Below are positions 1-8,166 of a stretch of DNA of 64,000 bases, one piece after another (the first letter of the stretch is position 1; the number at the start of each line of letters is the position of its first letter). The stretch covers positions 1-64,000 of the forward strand of contig NZ_JACOGK010000005.1 of the NCBI RefSeq assembly GCF_014269395.1, in the 5' to 3' direction. Both the position numbers and the translations under genes were made by a program. Origin of the DNA: Megasphaera hominis (GTDB taxonomy: Bacteria > Bacillota > Negativicutes > Veillonellales > Megasphaeraceae). The notes beneath the pieces are model-generated. The model was not told the origin of the DNA. It searched no databases and saw nothing but the letters and a program-made list of their open reading frames with translations.

Positions 1-39
1 GCGACCTATTTCTAATCGTTGTTCTTTCGTTAATTTCAC
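1..39 (-). CDS. IS transposase OrfA-type N-terminus (partial, cut by window edge)
   Basis: Thirteen codons read leftward off the window edge from a GTG at 37-39 and give VKLTKEQRLEIGR. A good Shine-Dalgarno (GGGAGG, complement of 47-52) lies seven bases upstream of the GTG. This opening resembles the start of the helix-turn-helix OrfA protein of IS3-family and related insertion sequences. A likely IS terminal repeat begins near position 122. The rest of the element is outside the window, so family and intactness cannot be judged. Inferred from a very short peptide, hence moderate confidence. Confidence 0.5.
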   Translation of the reverse strand, partial: MKLTKEQRLEIGR

Positions 40-72
40 GTGGCAACCTCCCATCTAACAATTGAGGGCATC

Positions 73-121
73 GGATACTAATTAGAAAATCTTTTATCCA
101 AGATTACTACATTTAGTATCC
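73..121. repeat. 9-bp inverted repeat near probable IS end
   Basis: GGATACTAA at 73-81 is repeated in perfect inverted orientation at 113-121 (TTAGTATCC). On the minus strand the outer copy reads TGGATACTAAATG, a plausible left terminal repeat of the insertion sequence whose transposase starts at 39. The inner copy could be a regulatory hairpin sequestering upstream transcription. No target-site duplication can be checked because the other end is missing. Confidence 0.35.
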
Positions 122-171
122 AATTTCTACCCCCTCCATGTCCAACTTTAGCATACCACGTGCAGGGAAGG

Positions 172-1128
172 CTAGTCTTTCTTTTGGCCTAGTTCGGCTC
201 TTAGCCAGTATAGGGGGCGTTGTTTTACTTCTTCGAAGATGCGTCCTATGTATTCGCCTATGATGCCCATGAAGATGAGTTGCAGGCCGCCCATTAGGCA
301 GACTACGATCATGGTGGTGGTCCAGCCGGGGGCTGCCTGGCCGGTTATGTGGCAATATAGGACGTGAATGATCATTAACACGCTTAAAAGGCCGCTTAGG
401 AGGCCTACGTAAAAGGAGATACGCAGGGGTGTCTTGGAGAAGGCTGTTATGCCGTCCAGCGCAAAATGGAGCATTTTGCGGCCGGAGAATTTGGATTTCC
501 CTGCATAGCGGCGGGGGGCGATGAAGCTGAGCGTTGTCTGCTTGTAGCCGATGTCGCCGATCATGCCGCGGATGAAGCGGTCGTGTTCGCGAAAGCGCAT
601 GAAGGTCTCGAGGACGCGCTTGTCGATGAGGCGGAAGTCGGAGCCGCCCGGTGTAATGTGCACGGGTGACATGGCGTTCAAAATGATGTAGTACCATTTG
701 GACGTCAGGCGTTTTAAAAAGCCCGCATCATCTGTCGCCTTGCGCACGGTCTGGACGACGTCGTAGCCTTCGCGCCATTTCTGCACCAAATCGGGTATCA
801 TGGCCGGCGGGTGCTGCAGGTCGCCATCCATGGTGATGATGGCGTCGCCCTTGGCGTGGTCCATGCCGCACGTAATGGCCAGCTGGTGGCCGAAGTTGCG
901 TGCCAGGATCAGGGCCCGTACGTGGGCGTCCTGCTGGGTCAGGCGGCTCAGGATAAGCGGCGTCGTGTCCTTGGAGCCATCGTCGACGAAAATGATTTCA
1001 TAGTCCATATCGAGGCCGGCTACGGCTTTTGTCGCTTCTTCATAAAATTTTTCAATGTTTAGCTGTTCATTGTATACAGGGACGACAATGGACAGCAGCT
1101 TCTTTGCTTCTAAATTAAATAGACTCAC
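172..1128 (-). CDS. Family 2 glycosyltransferase with C-terminal membrane anchor (DPM1/GtrB-like)
   Basis: 318 residues. The N-terminal GT-A domain shows the family 2 signatures LSIVVPVYNE (about residues 11-20), FVDDGSKDT (about 47-55) and the metal-binding MDGDLQHPP (about 100-108). Two hydrophobic segments follow near residues 235-260 and 270-292, then a short basic tail. This layout is that of polyprenyl-phosphate sugar transferases (GtrB, ArnC, DPM1), which load a sugar on undecaprenyl phosphate for glycan or LPS modification; the sugar is unknown. The start is a GTG at 1128, because the beta-strand LSIVVPVYNE begins only ten residues in. No Shine-Dalgarno precedes it and a good -10 box ends only five bases upstream, so the mRNA may be leaderless. 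Stand-alone gene between an IS end and a thioredoxin gene. Confidence 0.85.
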   Translation of the reverse strand: MSLFNLEAKKLLSIVVPVYNEQLNIEKFYEEATKAVAGLDMDYEIIFVDDGSKDTTPLILSRLTQQDAHVRALILARNFGHQLAITCGMDHAKGDAIITMDGDLQHPPAMIPDLVQKWREGYDVVQTVRKATDDAGFLKRLTSKWYYIILNAMSPVHITPGGSDFRLIDKRVLETFMRFREHDRFIRGMIGDIGYKQTTLSFIAPRRYAGKSKFSGRKMLHFALDGITAFSKTPLRISFYVGLLSGLLSVLMIIHVLYCHITGQAAPGWTTTMIVVCLMGGLQLIFMGIIGEYIGRIFEEVKQRPLYWLRAELGQKKD

Positions 1129-1133
1129 TCTTT

Positions 1134-1163
1134 ATTATACCATCCCAACAATTTTACAGTCAA
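1134..1163 (-). promoter_or_regulatory. Promoter of the glycosyltransferase gene
   Basis: Minus strand: TTGACT (1158-1163), an 18-base spacer ending in TG-G, then TATAAT (1134-1139), i.e. an extended -10. The expected transcription start falls at about 1126-1128, on the GTG start codon itself. Confidence 0.6.
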
Positions 1164-1178
1164 AAAACGAACGCGTTC

Positions 1179-1502
1179 CTACTCCAGCGTGGAGAGGAAC
1201 TTTTCCAGCTCACCTTGTGTCGTATAGCCGATGATCCGTTTCAAAGGGTGTCCGTCTTTGAAAAAGAGCAGTGTCGGCACGGCAGTAATGTCATAGGCAG
1301 CCGCCAGACCGGGGAACTGGTCGACGTTGACGCGGAGGACCGCAGCCGGTGGCGTACAAGCAGCAGCAGCGCCTTCTATTTCTTGGACGATTGCGCCGCC
1401 TCCTTCGCACCAGGGAGCCCAGAAGTCGACGATAACCAGGCCTTTCTTGTGCAGCACATGGGGCGTAAATGCCGCTTCTGTATCCAGTGTTTCTACAGCC
1501 AT
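1179..1502 (-). CDS. Thioredoxin-like protein with degenerate active site (WCEGG)
   Basis: 107 residues from the chosen ATG at 1502, a normal thioredoxin length. The fold is recognisable: VDFWAPWC near residues 25-32, DQFPGLAAAYDITAVPTLLFF with the cis-proline, and a C-terminal helix. The redox motif is not CGPC but CEGG, so only one active-site cysteine remains. Ordinary dithiol disulfide reduction is therefore unlikely; monothiol, chaperone or glutathione/bacillithiol-type roles are possible. A longer frame opens at an ATG at 1535, but the -10 box at 1545-1550 would place the transcript start on it, while the internal ATG has AGAGGGGG eight bases upstream. A short GAACGCGTTC palindrome followed by T's (1162-1178) lies just after the stop and may terminate. 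Confidence 0.75.
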   Translation of the reverse strand: MAVETLDTEAAFTPHVLHKKGLVIVDFWAPWCEGGGAIVQEIEGAAAACTPPAAVLRVNVDQFPGLAAAYDITAVPTLLFFKDGHPLKRIIGYTTQGELEKFLSTLE

Positions 1503-1544
1503 TGCGTGTACCCCCTCTTTAGGATGCTTTACCATACTACTCCT

Positions 1545-1573
1545 ATTATAGCAAATGTCCTATTATGTTTCCA
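1545..1573 (-). promoter_or_regulatory. Putative promoter of the thioredoxin-like gene
   Basis: TATAAT on the minus strand at 1545-1550, with TGGAAA at 1568-1573 as a weak -35 (17-base spacer). Moderate support from the perfect -10 only. Confidence 0.4.
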
Positions 1574-1611
1574 GTATTCTTTCTTCTGGGCAAAAAGACC
1601 GTAAAAGATAA

Positions 1612-1651
1612 AGAGGCTGCCTGTCCGCAGCATAGGCCGGGACAGGCAGCT
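1612..1651 (-). terminator. Terminator of the tig-clpP-clpX-lon-engB block
   Basis: A perfect 11-bp stem, GCTGCCTGTCC (1616-1626) against GGACAGGCAGC (1640-1650), follows the engB stop. On the minus strand it is followed by CTCTTTATCTTTT. Confidence 0.75.
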
Positions 1652-1656
1652 TCGCA

Positions 1657-2295
1657 TCATTCGTATAGGGCTTCATAGACCATGTGGAGCAGTTCGTTTT
1701 TTCCGTCCTGTTTGAGGGACGAATAGGCAATGGGCGGAAAAGCAGCCGGAAAGAGGCGTTTTACTGCTGCCAGGTTGCGGCTCCGGTCGTTGCGGCCGAG
1801 CTTGTCTGCTTTCGTGCCGATGATCTGCAGGGGCACTTCGTTATCGGCGAGCCAGCGGTAGGCTTGCAGGTCGATATCGAGGCCGGGATGGCGCAGGTCG
1901 ACGAGAAGAAAGAGCAGGGACAGGTTGGGCGAGCCCGTAATGTATTCGCCAATGAAATGGCTCCAAAGCTGGCGGTTTTTGCCGCCCGTTTTGGCAAAGC
2001 CGTAGCCCGGCAGGTCGACGAAAAAGAGGGGCGTGCGCTGCTCTTCGGCGTCGGTTTTTTCCTGGAGGGTTACGTTAAAGTAGTTGATGGTCTGGGTCTT
2101 TCCCGGTGCGCCGCTGACGCGGGCCAGGCCGCGCTGGCCGCAGAGGGAGTTGATGAGGCTCGATTTGCCGACGTTGGAACGGCCGAGAAAGGCGATTTCC
2201 GGCAGTCCCTCTGTAGGGTACTGGTCCTTGCGGACGGCAGACGCCGTGTATTTGGCCTGGATGATCTGCAGCTTGCCGTGCGTCATATCACTCAT
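1657..2295 (-). CDS. engB: Ribosome biogenesis GTPase EngB (YsxC/YihA)
   Basis: 212 residues, the usual length. It carries the TRAFAC GTPase motifs: G1 GRSNVGKSS (about 38-46), G3 DLPGYG (about 94-99), G4 GTKADK (about 160-165). EngB acts in late assembly of the large ribosomal subunit. Its ATG overlaps the lon stop codon by four bases (ATGA), so the two are translationally coupled; the lon-engB order is the classic one in Firmicutes. Last gene before a strong terminator. Confidence 0.97.
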   Translation of the reverse strand: MSDMTHGKLQIIQAKYTASAVRKDQYPTEGLPEIAFLGRSNVGKSSLINSLCGQRGLARVSGAPGKTQTINYFNVTLQEKTDAEEQRTPLFFVDLPGYGFAKTGGKNRQLWSHFIGEYITGSPNLSLLFLLVDLRHPGLDIDLQAYRWLADNEVPLQIIGTKADKLGRNDRSRNLAAVKRLFPAAFPPIAYSSLKQDGKNELLHMVYEALYE

Positions 2296-4610
2296 TCTGC
2301 ACTCACCAGTGCCTGTTCGAGCACTTCATCCATGTGGTGGACGAAGACGAATTTCACGTCTTTCTTCACCACGTCCGGTACGTCGACCATGTCGCGCTTG
2401 TTTTCTTCCGGCAAGAGAATCTTCTTGATGCCGGCGCGATGGGCGGCAATGACCTTTTCCTTAATGCCGCCGACAGGGAGTACCGTGCCGCGCAGCGTAA
2501 TTTCACCGGTCATAGCCAGGTCGTGATGGACCTTGCGTCCCGTCAGGGCCGAGGCAATGGCTGTCGCCATGGTAATGCCGGCAGACGGGCCGTCCTTGGG
2601 TACAGCCCCTTCGGGGAGATGGATGTGAATATCCGTCTTGGCGTAGAAATCGTCTTCCAGGCCCAGGGAAGCAGCGCGGCTGCGGATATAGGTCAGGCCG
2701 GCTTCGGCCGATTCCTTCATGACGTCGCCGAGCTGGCCCGTCAGATGCAGGGCGCCTTTGCCTTTGACGACGGCCACTTCTGTTTCCAGGACTTCGCCGC
2801 CGACCTGGGTCCAGGCCATGCCCGTTACGAGGCCGACTTCGTCTTCTTTATTGACCTGCGTAGGCAGGAATTTCATGGGGCCTAAGATTTTTTCCAGGTT
2901 CTTCACCGAGACGGTCAGGGGCTTGTCGTCTTGCATGAGAATGGACTTGCCGACCTTGCGGATGACAGAGCCGATGGTCTTTTCCAGGGTACGGACGCCG
3001 GATTCGCGCGTGTAGTCCTGGATGATGTGACGCAGGACGGCATCGGAGAACTTCGCCTGGCTGGCGAGGACGCCGTTTTCCTTGAGCTGCTTGGGCACGA
3101 GGTAGCGCTTGGCGATTTGCAGCTTTTCTTCTTCTGTATAGCTCGTGAACTCGATGATTTCCATGCGGTCCCGCAAGGGTCCCGGAATCTGGCCGATGTT
3201 GTTGGCCGTCGTGATCCAGAGGACCTTGGAAAGGTCGAAGGGCACTTCGATGAAGTGATCGCTAAAGGTATTGTTCTGTTCCGGGTCGAGGACTTCGAGG
3301 AGGGCCGACGACGGGTCGCCGCGCATGTCCGACGTCATCTTGTCGATTTCGTCGAGGAGGAAGACCGGGTTTTTCGTGCCTGCCTGCTGGATGCCAGCGA
3401 TGATCCGGCCCGGCATGGCGCCGATGTACGTACGGCGATGGCCGCGGATTTCTGCTTCATCGCGGACGCCGCCTAAGGAAATGCGCACGTATTTGCGGTT
3501 CATGGCGCGGGCGATGGAACGGGCAATACTCGTCTTGCCTGTGCCGGGAGGGCCGACGAAGCAAAGGATCGGGCCTTTGAGGCTGTTGGTCAGCTGCCGT
3601 ACGGCCAGGTATTCGATGATCCGGTCCTTGATCTTTTCCAGGCCGTAGTGGTCTTCGTCGAGGATGTCCTGGGCAATCTTGAGGTCCAGGCGGTCTTCTG
3701 TTTCTGTCGACCAGGGCAGGGCCATGAGGTGGTCCAGGTAGGTGCGGATGACGGCCGATTCTGCCATCATGGGCGGCATTGCGTCCAGGCGGTTGACTTC
3801 CTTCAGCATGACTTCGCGCACGTTGTCCGGTACGTCGAGCTTGTCGATTTTTTCGCGCAGCTCTTCTACTTCTGTATCTTTATCGTATTTGTCGCCCAGT
3901 TCCTGATGGATGGCTTTGAGTTTTTCCCGCAGGTAGTATTCCTTCTGCTGTTCATCCATCTTGCTGCGCACCTGCATGTTGAGGCGCGTTTCCAGGCTGG
4001 CAATGTCTTCTTCTGTATCGAGGTAGGTGCAGACGCGTTTCATGCGTTCGCGCACGTCTGTCAGTTCCAGGATGGCCTGCTGGGCTGCCAGGCGGATGGG
4101 CAGCTGGGCGGCGATAAAGTCGGCCAGTACACCGGGCTGGTGAATGGCGTTGGCTTTGGCCTGCAGGTCTTCGTGGCCTTTTATCTTATCAAGCCAGTCA
4201 TTGAACCGCTTGGACATAATGCGGTTCAGGGCTTCGTCTTCATTTTCATCGAGAAATTCTTCCGGGAGCTCGACAGCGGCGGCTTCGGTGTAGCCTTCTT
4301 TCATGCTGCCGCCCTGGATCTGCACACGGGCGATGCCGTCTACGAGAATGCGGACAATGCCGCCGGGCAGGCGCAGGAGCTGCTGTATTTTGACGAGCGT
4401 ACCGATGTGATAAACGTCCTGGAGGGTCGCTTCTTCTACTTCGTCATCGAGCTGGGCCGAGACGAGCAGCATCCGGTCGTGCTCCATGGCGTAATCGACG
4501 GCAGCCAGGGATTTTTCCCGGCCTATGTCGATGTTGCTGAGCAGTTTTGGAAAAACGACGATTCCCCGTAAGGGGATAAAGGGCAATTTCAAAATAGAAT
4601 TTTCATCCAT
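2292..4610 (-). CDS. lon: ATP-dependent protease Lon
   Basis: 772 residues from the ATG at 4610. Domains in order: LON substrate-binding domain (about 5-200), coiled helical region, AAA+ module with Walker [10 protein letters not shown] (about 350) and Walker B FLLDEIDK (about 415), and the Ser/Lys peptidase domain with the catalytic serine in KDGPSAGIT (about 675) and lysine in [14 protein letters not shown] (about 715). It degrades misfolded and regulatory proteins in the cytoplasm. A GTG at 4619 is also in frame, but AAGGTGAG fits the ATG better. The gene follows the clpX terminator and probably has its own promoter as well. Confidence 0.97.
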   Translation of the reverse strand: MDENSILKLPFIPLRGIVVFPKLLSNIDIGREKSLAAVDYAMEHDRMLLVSAQLDDEVEEATLQDVYHIGTLVKIQQLLRLPGGIVRILVDGIARVQIQGGSMKEGYTEAAAVELPEEFLDENEDEALNRIMSKRFNDWLDKIKGHEDLQAKANAIHQPGVLADFIAAQLPIRLAAQQAILELTDVRERMKRVCTYLDTEEDIASLETRLNMQVRSKMDEQQKEYYLREKLKAIHQELGDKYDKDTEVEELREKIDKLDVPDNVREVMLKEVNRLDAMPPMMAESAVIRTYLDHLMALPWSTETEDRLDLKIAQDILDEDHYGLEKIKDRIIEYLAVRQLTNSLKGPILCFVGPPGTGKTSIARSIARAMNRKYVRISLGGVRDEAEIRGHRRTYIGAMPGRIIAGIQQAGTKNPVFLLDEIDKMTSDMRGDPSSALLEVLDPEQNNTFSDHFIEVPFDLSKVLWITTANNIGQIPGPLRDRMEIIEFTSYTEEEKLQIAKRYLVPKQLKENGVLASQAKFSDAVLRHIIQDYTRESGVRTLEKTIGSVIRKVGKSILMQDDKPLTVSVKNLEKILGPMKFLPTQVNKEDEVGLVTGMAWTQVGGEVLETEVAVVKGKGALHLTGQLGDVMKESAEAGLTYIRSRAASLGLEDDFYAKTDIHIHLPEGAVPKDGPSAGITMATAIASALTGRKVHHDLAMTGEITLRGTVLPVGGIKEKVIAAHRAGIKKILLPEENKRDMVDVPDVVKKDVKFVFVHHMDEVLEQALVSAE

Positions 4611-4637
4611 ACAACTCACCTTCTTACTGGTAACACA

Positions 4638-4666
4638 AGTATAAACCGAAACGAATATTTACTGAA
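4638..4666 (-). promoter_or_regulatory. Possible lon promoter
   Basis: TATACT (minus strand, 4638-4643) with TTCAGT (4661-4666) 17 bases upstream. It lies between the clpX terminator and lon, where a promoter would be needed. No CIRCE or CtsR box is visible. Confidence 0.4.
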
Positions 4667-4684
4667 TCGGTATGCTTATAGTGT

Positions 4685-4728
4685 AAAATAAAACTCATTT
4701 CCTGCGGTGAAGAAATGAGTTTTATTTT
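4685..4728 (-). terminator. clpX terminator (bidirectional)
   Basis: A 17-bp perfect inverted repeat, AAAATAAAACTCATTTC (4685-4701) and its complement (4712-4728), starts three bases after the clpX stop. A/T-rich flanks make it an intrinsic terminator in either direction. Confidence 0.75.
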
Positions 4729-4731
4729 CGT

Positions 4732-5970
4732 TTATTTCTGGGCCGGACCTTCTATAAGTGTCGGTTCCGCGCCTTTGGTTATGCAGTCTTCCGTTACGAT
4801 GCACTCACTGACATCGTCGCGGCTTGGTACTTCGAACATGACGTTGAGCATGATCCGTTCGATGATGGAGCGCAGGCCACGGGCGCCGGTACTGCGGCGC
4901 AGGGCTTCCTTGGCGATTGCCTGGAGGGCGCTGTCTTCGAAGGTCAGCTTCACGTGGTCCAGGGCCAGCATGCGCTGGTACTGTTTGACGAGGGCGTTTT
5001 TCGGTTCGGTCAGGATGTGAACCATGGCGTCTTCGTCTAAGGGGTTCAGCGTAACCAGGATGGGCAGACGGCCTACGAGTTCCGGAATGAGACCGAATTT
5101 CTGCAGGTCAGCCGGCTGGATTTCCTGGAGCAGGTCTTCCATGGATTTTTCATCCTTCGAGTGGATTTCTGCGCCGAAGCCCATGTTTTTGTCAGACGTA
5201 CGGTTGCGGATGGTCTTGTCGATGCCATCGAATGCGCCGCCGCAGATGAAGAGAATGTTCGTCGTATCGATCTGGAGCATTTCCTGGTGCGGGTGCTTAC
5301 GGCCGCCCTGGGGCGGTACGCCGGCAACGGTGCCTTCGAGGATCTTGAGGAGCGCCTGCTGTACGCCTTCGCCAGATACGTCGCGGGTAATGGACGGGTT
5401 TTCCGATTTGCGGGCGATCTTATCGATTTCGTCGATGTAGATAATGCCCCGTTCGGCTCTGGCAATGTCGAAGTCGGCTGCCTGGATCAGTTTGAGCAGG
5501 CAGTTTTCGACGTCTTCCCCTACATAGCCGGCTTCGGTCAGGCTGGTCGCATCGGCAATGGCAAAGGGTACTTCCAGCATGCGTGCCAGGGTCTGGGCGA
5601 GCAGAGTTTTACCGCTGCCCGTAGGGCCGACCATGATGATATTAGATTTCTGTAATTCTACGTCGTCGTCGACGCTGTTGGACTGCAACCGTTTGTAGTG
5701 GTTGTAGACAGCGACGGATAACGTTTTTTTAGCAGCTTCCTGGCCTATTACATAAGCATCGAGGTGTTCCTTGATTTCCTTTGGCGTCGGCAGTTTTTTC
5801 AGCGAGAATTCAGGCTGTTCGTCCTGTGTTTCTTCGTCCAGGATTTCCTGGGCAACGCTGATGCACTGGTCACAAATGTATACGCCGGGACCGGAGATCA
5901 GTTTGTTTACTTCGTGCTGTGAACGGCCGCAAAAGCTACAGGTTGGTTCGTCTATTTTATCTCTAGCCAC
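4732..5970 (-). CDS. clpX: ClpX, ATPase subunit of ClpXP protease
   Basis: 412 residues. The N-terminal C4 zinc domain is CSFCGR...ICDQC (residues about 12-36). The AAA+ domain has Walker A GPTGSGKT (about 116-123), Walker [10 protein letters not shown] and the pore loop [13 protein letters not shown]. The ClpP-docking loop reads MGF (in KNMGFGAEI), the usual (L/I/M)GF tripeptide. ClpX unfolds substrates and feeds them to ClpP, whose gene is 20 bases upstream. Same transcript as tig and clpP. Confidence 0.98.
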   Translation of the reverse strand: MARDKIDEPTCSFCGRSQHEVNKLISGPGVYICDQCISVAQEILDEETQDEQPEFSLKKLPTPKEIKEHLDAYVIGQEAAKKTLSVAVYNHYKRLQSNSVDDDVELQKSNIIMVGPTGSGKTLLAQTLARMLEVPFAIADATSLTEAGYVGEDVENCLLKLIQAADFDIARAERGIIYIDEIDKIARKSENPSITRDVSGEGVQQALLKILEGTVAGVPPQGGRKHPHQEMLQIDTTNILFICGGAFDGIDKTIRNRTSDKNMGFGAEIHSKDEKSMEDLLQEIQPADLQKFGLIPELVGRLPILVTLNPLDEDAMVHILTEPKNALVKQYQRMLALDHVKLTFEDSALQAIAKEALRRSTGARGLRSIIERIMLNVMFEVPSRDDVSECIVTEDCITKGAEPTLIEGPAQK

Positions 5971-5990
5971 GTAGTCCTCCTATGTCCGTA

Positions 5991-6599
5991 TTACTTCGTT
6001 TCGCTCTTTTCAGGCGTACGAATGAGAATTTCGTCAATCAGGCCGTATGCTTTCGCTTCTTCTGCCGTCATGAAATTATCCCGTTCCGTATCTTTTTGGA
6101 TCACGTCAATAGGCTGACCTGTATGGGCTGCTAATAAACCGTTCAATTCTTTGCGCATGCGCAGGATTTCCCGGGCGTGGATTTCGATTTCCGTCGCCTG
6201 GCCCTGGACGCCGCCCAAAGGCTGGTGAATCATGATCTGCGAGTGCGGCAGGGCAAAGCGTTTGCCCTTGGCACCGGCGGTAAGGAGAACGGATGCCATG
6301 CTGGCAGCGGAGCCGACGCAAATGGTCGATACGTCCGGTTTGATATACTGCATGGTATCATAAATAGCCATGCCGGCAGTGACGACACCGCCGGGGCTAT
6401 TGATATACAAATGAATGTCCTTGTCAGGATTGTCGGCTTCCAGGAAAAGAAGCTGCGCAATGACGATATTCGCCGTTACGTCTTCAATGGGGCCGCCCAG
6501 GAAAATGATGCGGTCTTTTAACAGGCGGGAATAGATATCGTAGCTCCGTTCCCCCTGGTTGGACTGTTCGACAACCATCGGTACATATTGCATCTTCAT
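5991..6599 (-). CDS. clpP: ClpP serine protease subunit
   Basis: 202 residues. The catalytic triad is visible: serine in [11 protein letters not shown] (about 98), histidine in [13 protein letters not shown] (about 123) and aspartate in TERDNFMT (about 172). The N-terminus [12 protein letters not shown] is the normal propeptide. GAGGTGG lies seven bases before the ATG. It forms the tetradecameric degradation chamber used by ClpX. Lies 21 bases after tig. Confidence 0.98.
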   Translation of the reverse strand: MKMQYVPMVVEQSNQGERSYDIYSRLLKDRIIFLGGPIEDVTANIVIAQLLFLEADNPDKDIHLYINSPGGVVTAGMAIYDTMQYIKPDVSTICVGSAASMASVLLTAGAKGKRFALPHSQIMIHQPLGGVQGQATEIEIHAREILRMRKELNGLLAAHTGQPIDVIQKDTERDNFMTAEEAKAYGLIDEILIRTPEKSETK

Positions 6600-6620
6600 A
6601 GTTATTCCACCTCGCGTTTC

Positions 6621-7979
6621 TTACGCTTCCGGTTCTTCAGCCTTTACTTCTTCTACCTGAGGTTCTGCTGTTTCTTCTGCTTTGGCGTTCGTGTCTACGG
6701 CGTTCTGAAGAACGAAGCTGGCTGCTTTTTTGCGGCCTACAGACTGAATGAGCATGGGAACGCGTCTTTCTTTTACAATGATATTATATACTTCTTTCGG
6801 ATCGGCACCGAAGTTCTGTGCCATCGTGAAGATTTCGGCCTGGAGGTCCATGTCCTGTACCTGAATGTTTTCAGCTTTGGCAATGGCTTCGAGGACGAGA
6901 TCCATTTTTACGTTATCTGTAGCAGGCTGGCGATACTGTTCTTTGAGCTTGTCCATGTCGGAGTTCGTGTATTTGAGGTAGTCTTCGAGGGACAGGTTCT
7001 GTGTTTCCAGACGCATGGACATTTCGTCTACCATCTGGTCTACTTTGGTATCTACCATAACAGCGGGGATGTCTACTTCGGCGTTGTCGACAACTGTTTT
7101 CAGGACGTCGTTGTTGAATTTTTCAACAGCCTGGAAGTGAGCCTGCGAAGCGAGACGTTTTTTGATGTCTTCTTTGAGGGCATCGAGGGAGTCGAATTTG
7201 CCTACTTCTTTGGCGAATTCGTCGTCAATAGCCGGTACTTCGCTGCGTTTTACGTCGTTGATCGTAACTGCAAATACGGCTTCTTTGCCGGCCAGTTTGG
7301 CTTCGAAGTAATCTTCCGGGAAGGTTATTTTTACGTCCTTCTGGTCGCCTGCTTTGAGGCCTTTGAGCTGATCTTCAAAGCCCGGAATGAAGCTGCCGGA
7401 GCCGATCTGGAGGGGATAGGATTTGCCTTCGCCGCCTTCGAATGCTTCGCCGTCTACGGTGCCTTTGAAGTCGATGATAGCGAAGTCTTCGTCTGCGATT
7501 TCCGTGCCTTCCGGTGCTACGACCAGTTTGGAGTGGGATTTCTGCATTTTAGCGAGTTCTTCAGCTACCTGTTCGTCTGTTACTTCTGCTTCTTCTTTGG
7601 CAGCCTGGATGCCTTTATATTCGCCGAGTTTTACTTCCGGTTTCTTTGTAACCGTGATTTCAAAAACGAAATCCTGGCCTTTTTCTTCGGAGATGATCTT
7701 GACTTCCGGATCGGATACAGGCGTAATGTCCTTTTCGTTCAGGGCGTCGTTGTAGGCTTTGTTGATCAGGACGTCGTTGATTTCTTCTTTGACAGCGTCT
7801 TTGCCGAGGTAGCTTTCGAGTATCATACGCGGTGCTTTGCCTTTACGGAAGCCCGGGATATTTACTTTGTTAGCAAGGTTTTTTACGGCAGCAGCGGCGC
7901 CTTTTTTGGCTTCGGCTGCAGGCAGTTCGATGTGCAGGGTTACTTGGTGCTGATCTACTTCATTTACAGTTACGTTCAT
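6621..7979 (-). CDS. tig: Trigger factor, ribosome-associated chaperone/prolyl isomerase
   Basis: 452 residues. The N-terminal ribosome-binding domain contains the signature GFRKGKAPR (about 44-52, consensus GFRxGKxP). An FKBP-like PPIase domain lies near 150-240 (DFAIIDFKGTVDGEAFEGG) and a long helical C-terminal chaperone domain follows, ending in an acidic tail. It binds nascent chains at the ribosome exit. A perfect AAGGAGGA lies eight bases upstream of the ATG. First gene of the tig-clpP-clpX transcript. Confidence 0.97.
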   Translation of the reverse strand: MNVTVNEVDQHQVTLHIELPAAEAKKGAAAAVKNLANKVNIPGFRKGKAPRMILESYLGKDAVKEEINDVLINKAYNDALNEKDITPVSDPEVKIISEEKGQDFVFEITVTKKPEVKLGEYKGIQAAKEEAEVTDEQVAEELAKMQKSHSKLVVAPEGTEIADEDFAIIDFKGTVDGEAFEGGEGKSYPLQIGSGSFIPGFEDQLKGLKAGDQKDVKITFPEDYFEAKLAGKEAVFAVTINDVKRSEVPAIDDEFAKEVGKFDSLDALKEDIKKRLASQAHFQAVEKFNNDVLKTVVDNAEVDIPAVMVDTKVDQMVDEMSMRLETQNLSLEDYLKYTNSDMDKLKEQYRQPATDNVKMDLVLEAIAKAENIQVQDMDLQAEIFTMAQNFGADPKEVYNIIVKERRVPMLIQSVGRKKAASFVLQNAVDTNAKAEETAEPQVEEVKAEEPEA

Positions 7980-7990
7980 TATTCGTATGT

Positions 7991-8013
7991 CCTCCTTATG
8001 GGGTTTAATCCCC
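7991..8013 (-). promoter_or_regulatory. Small hairpin next to the tig Shine-Dalgarno
   Basis: The tig leader contains GGGG-ATTAAA-CCCC (8000-8013) ending three bases before the Shine-Dalgarno AAGGAGG. It could modulate access to the ribosome site; the effect is inferred only from position. Confidence 0.3.
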
Positions 8014-8048
8014 TTTTGTTATCTATAAAAATCCATACTACGCTCTTC

Positions 8049-8077
8049 ATCATACCACAGTTTATCGTGATTGACAA
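8049..8077 (-). promoter_or_regulatory. tig operon promoter
   Basis: TTGTCA (minus strand, 8072-8077), 17-base spacer, TATGAT (8049-8054); five of six consensus bases in each box. Confidence 0.65.
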
Positions 8078-8117
8078 CAACAAAAGGCATACCCATGCCC
8101 TTTTCAGGCCTCTGGCG

Positions 8118-8150
8118 TAAAAAGGAGCCTCCGGCAGGAAGCTCCTCCTT
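8118..8150 (-). terminator. pheST terminator
   Basis: A GGAGC/GCTCC stem (8124-8128 with 8141-8145), extendable through AAGG/CCTT pairs, ends in TTTTTAC on the minus strand shortly after the pheT stop. Confidence 0.6.
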
Positions 8151-8166
8151 TACGACGGCGTCGTTT

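Noticed and set aside
1162..1178. GAACGCGTTC followed by T's as a terminator of the thioredoxin gene
   Set aside because: The stem leaves only a two-base loop; not listed as a feature on its own.
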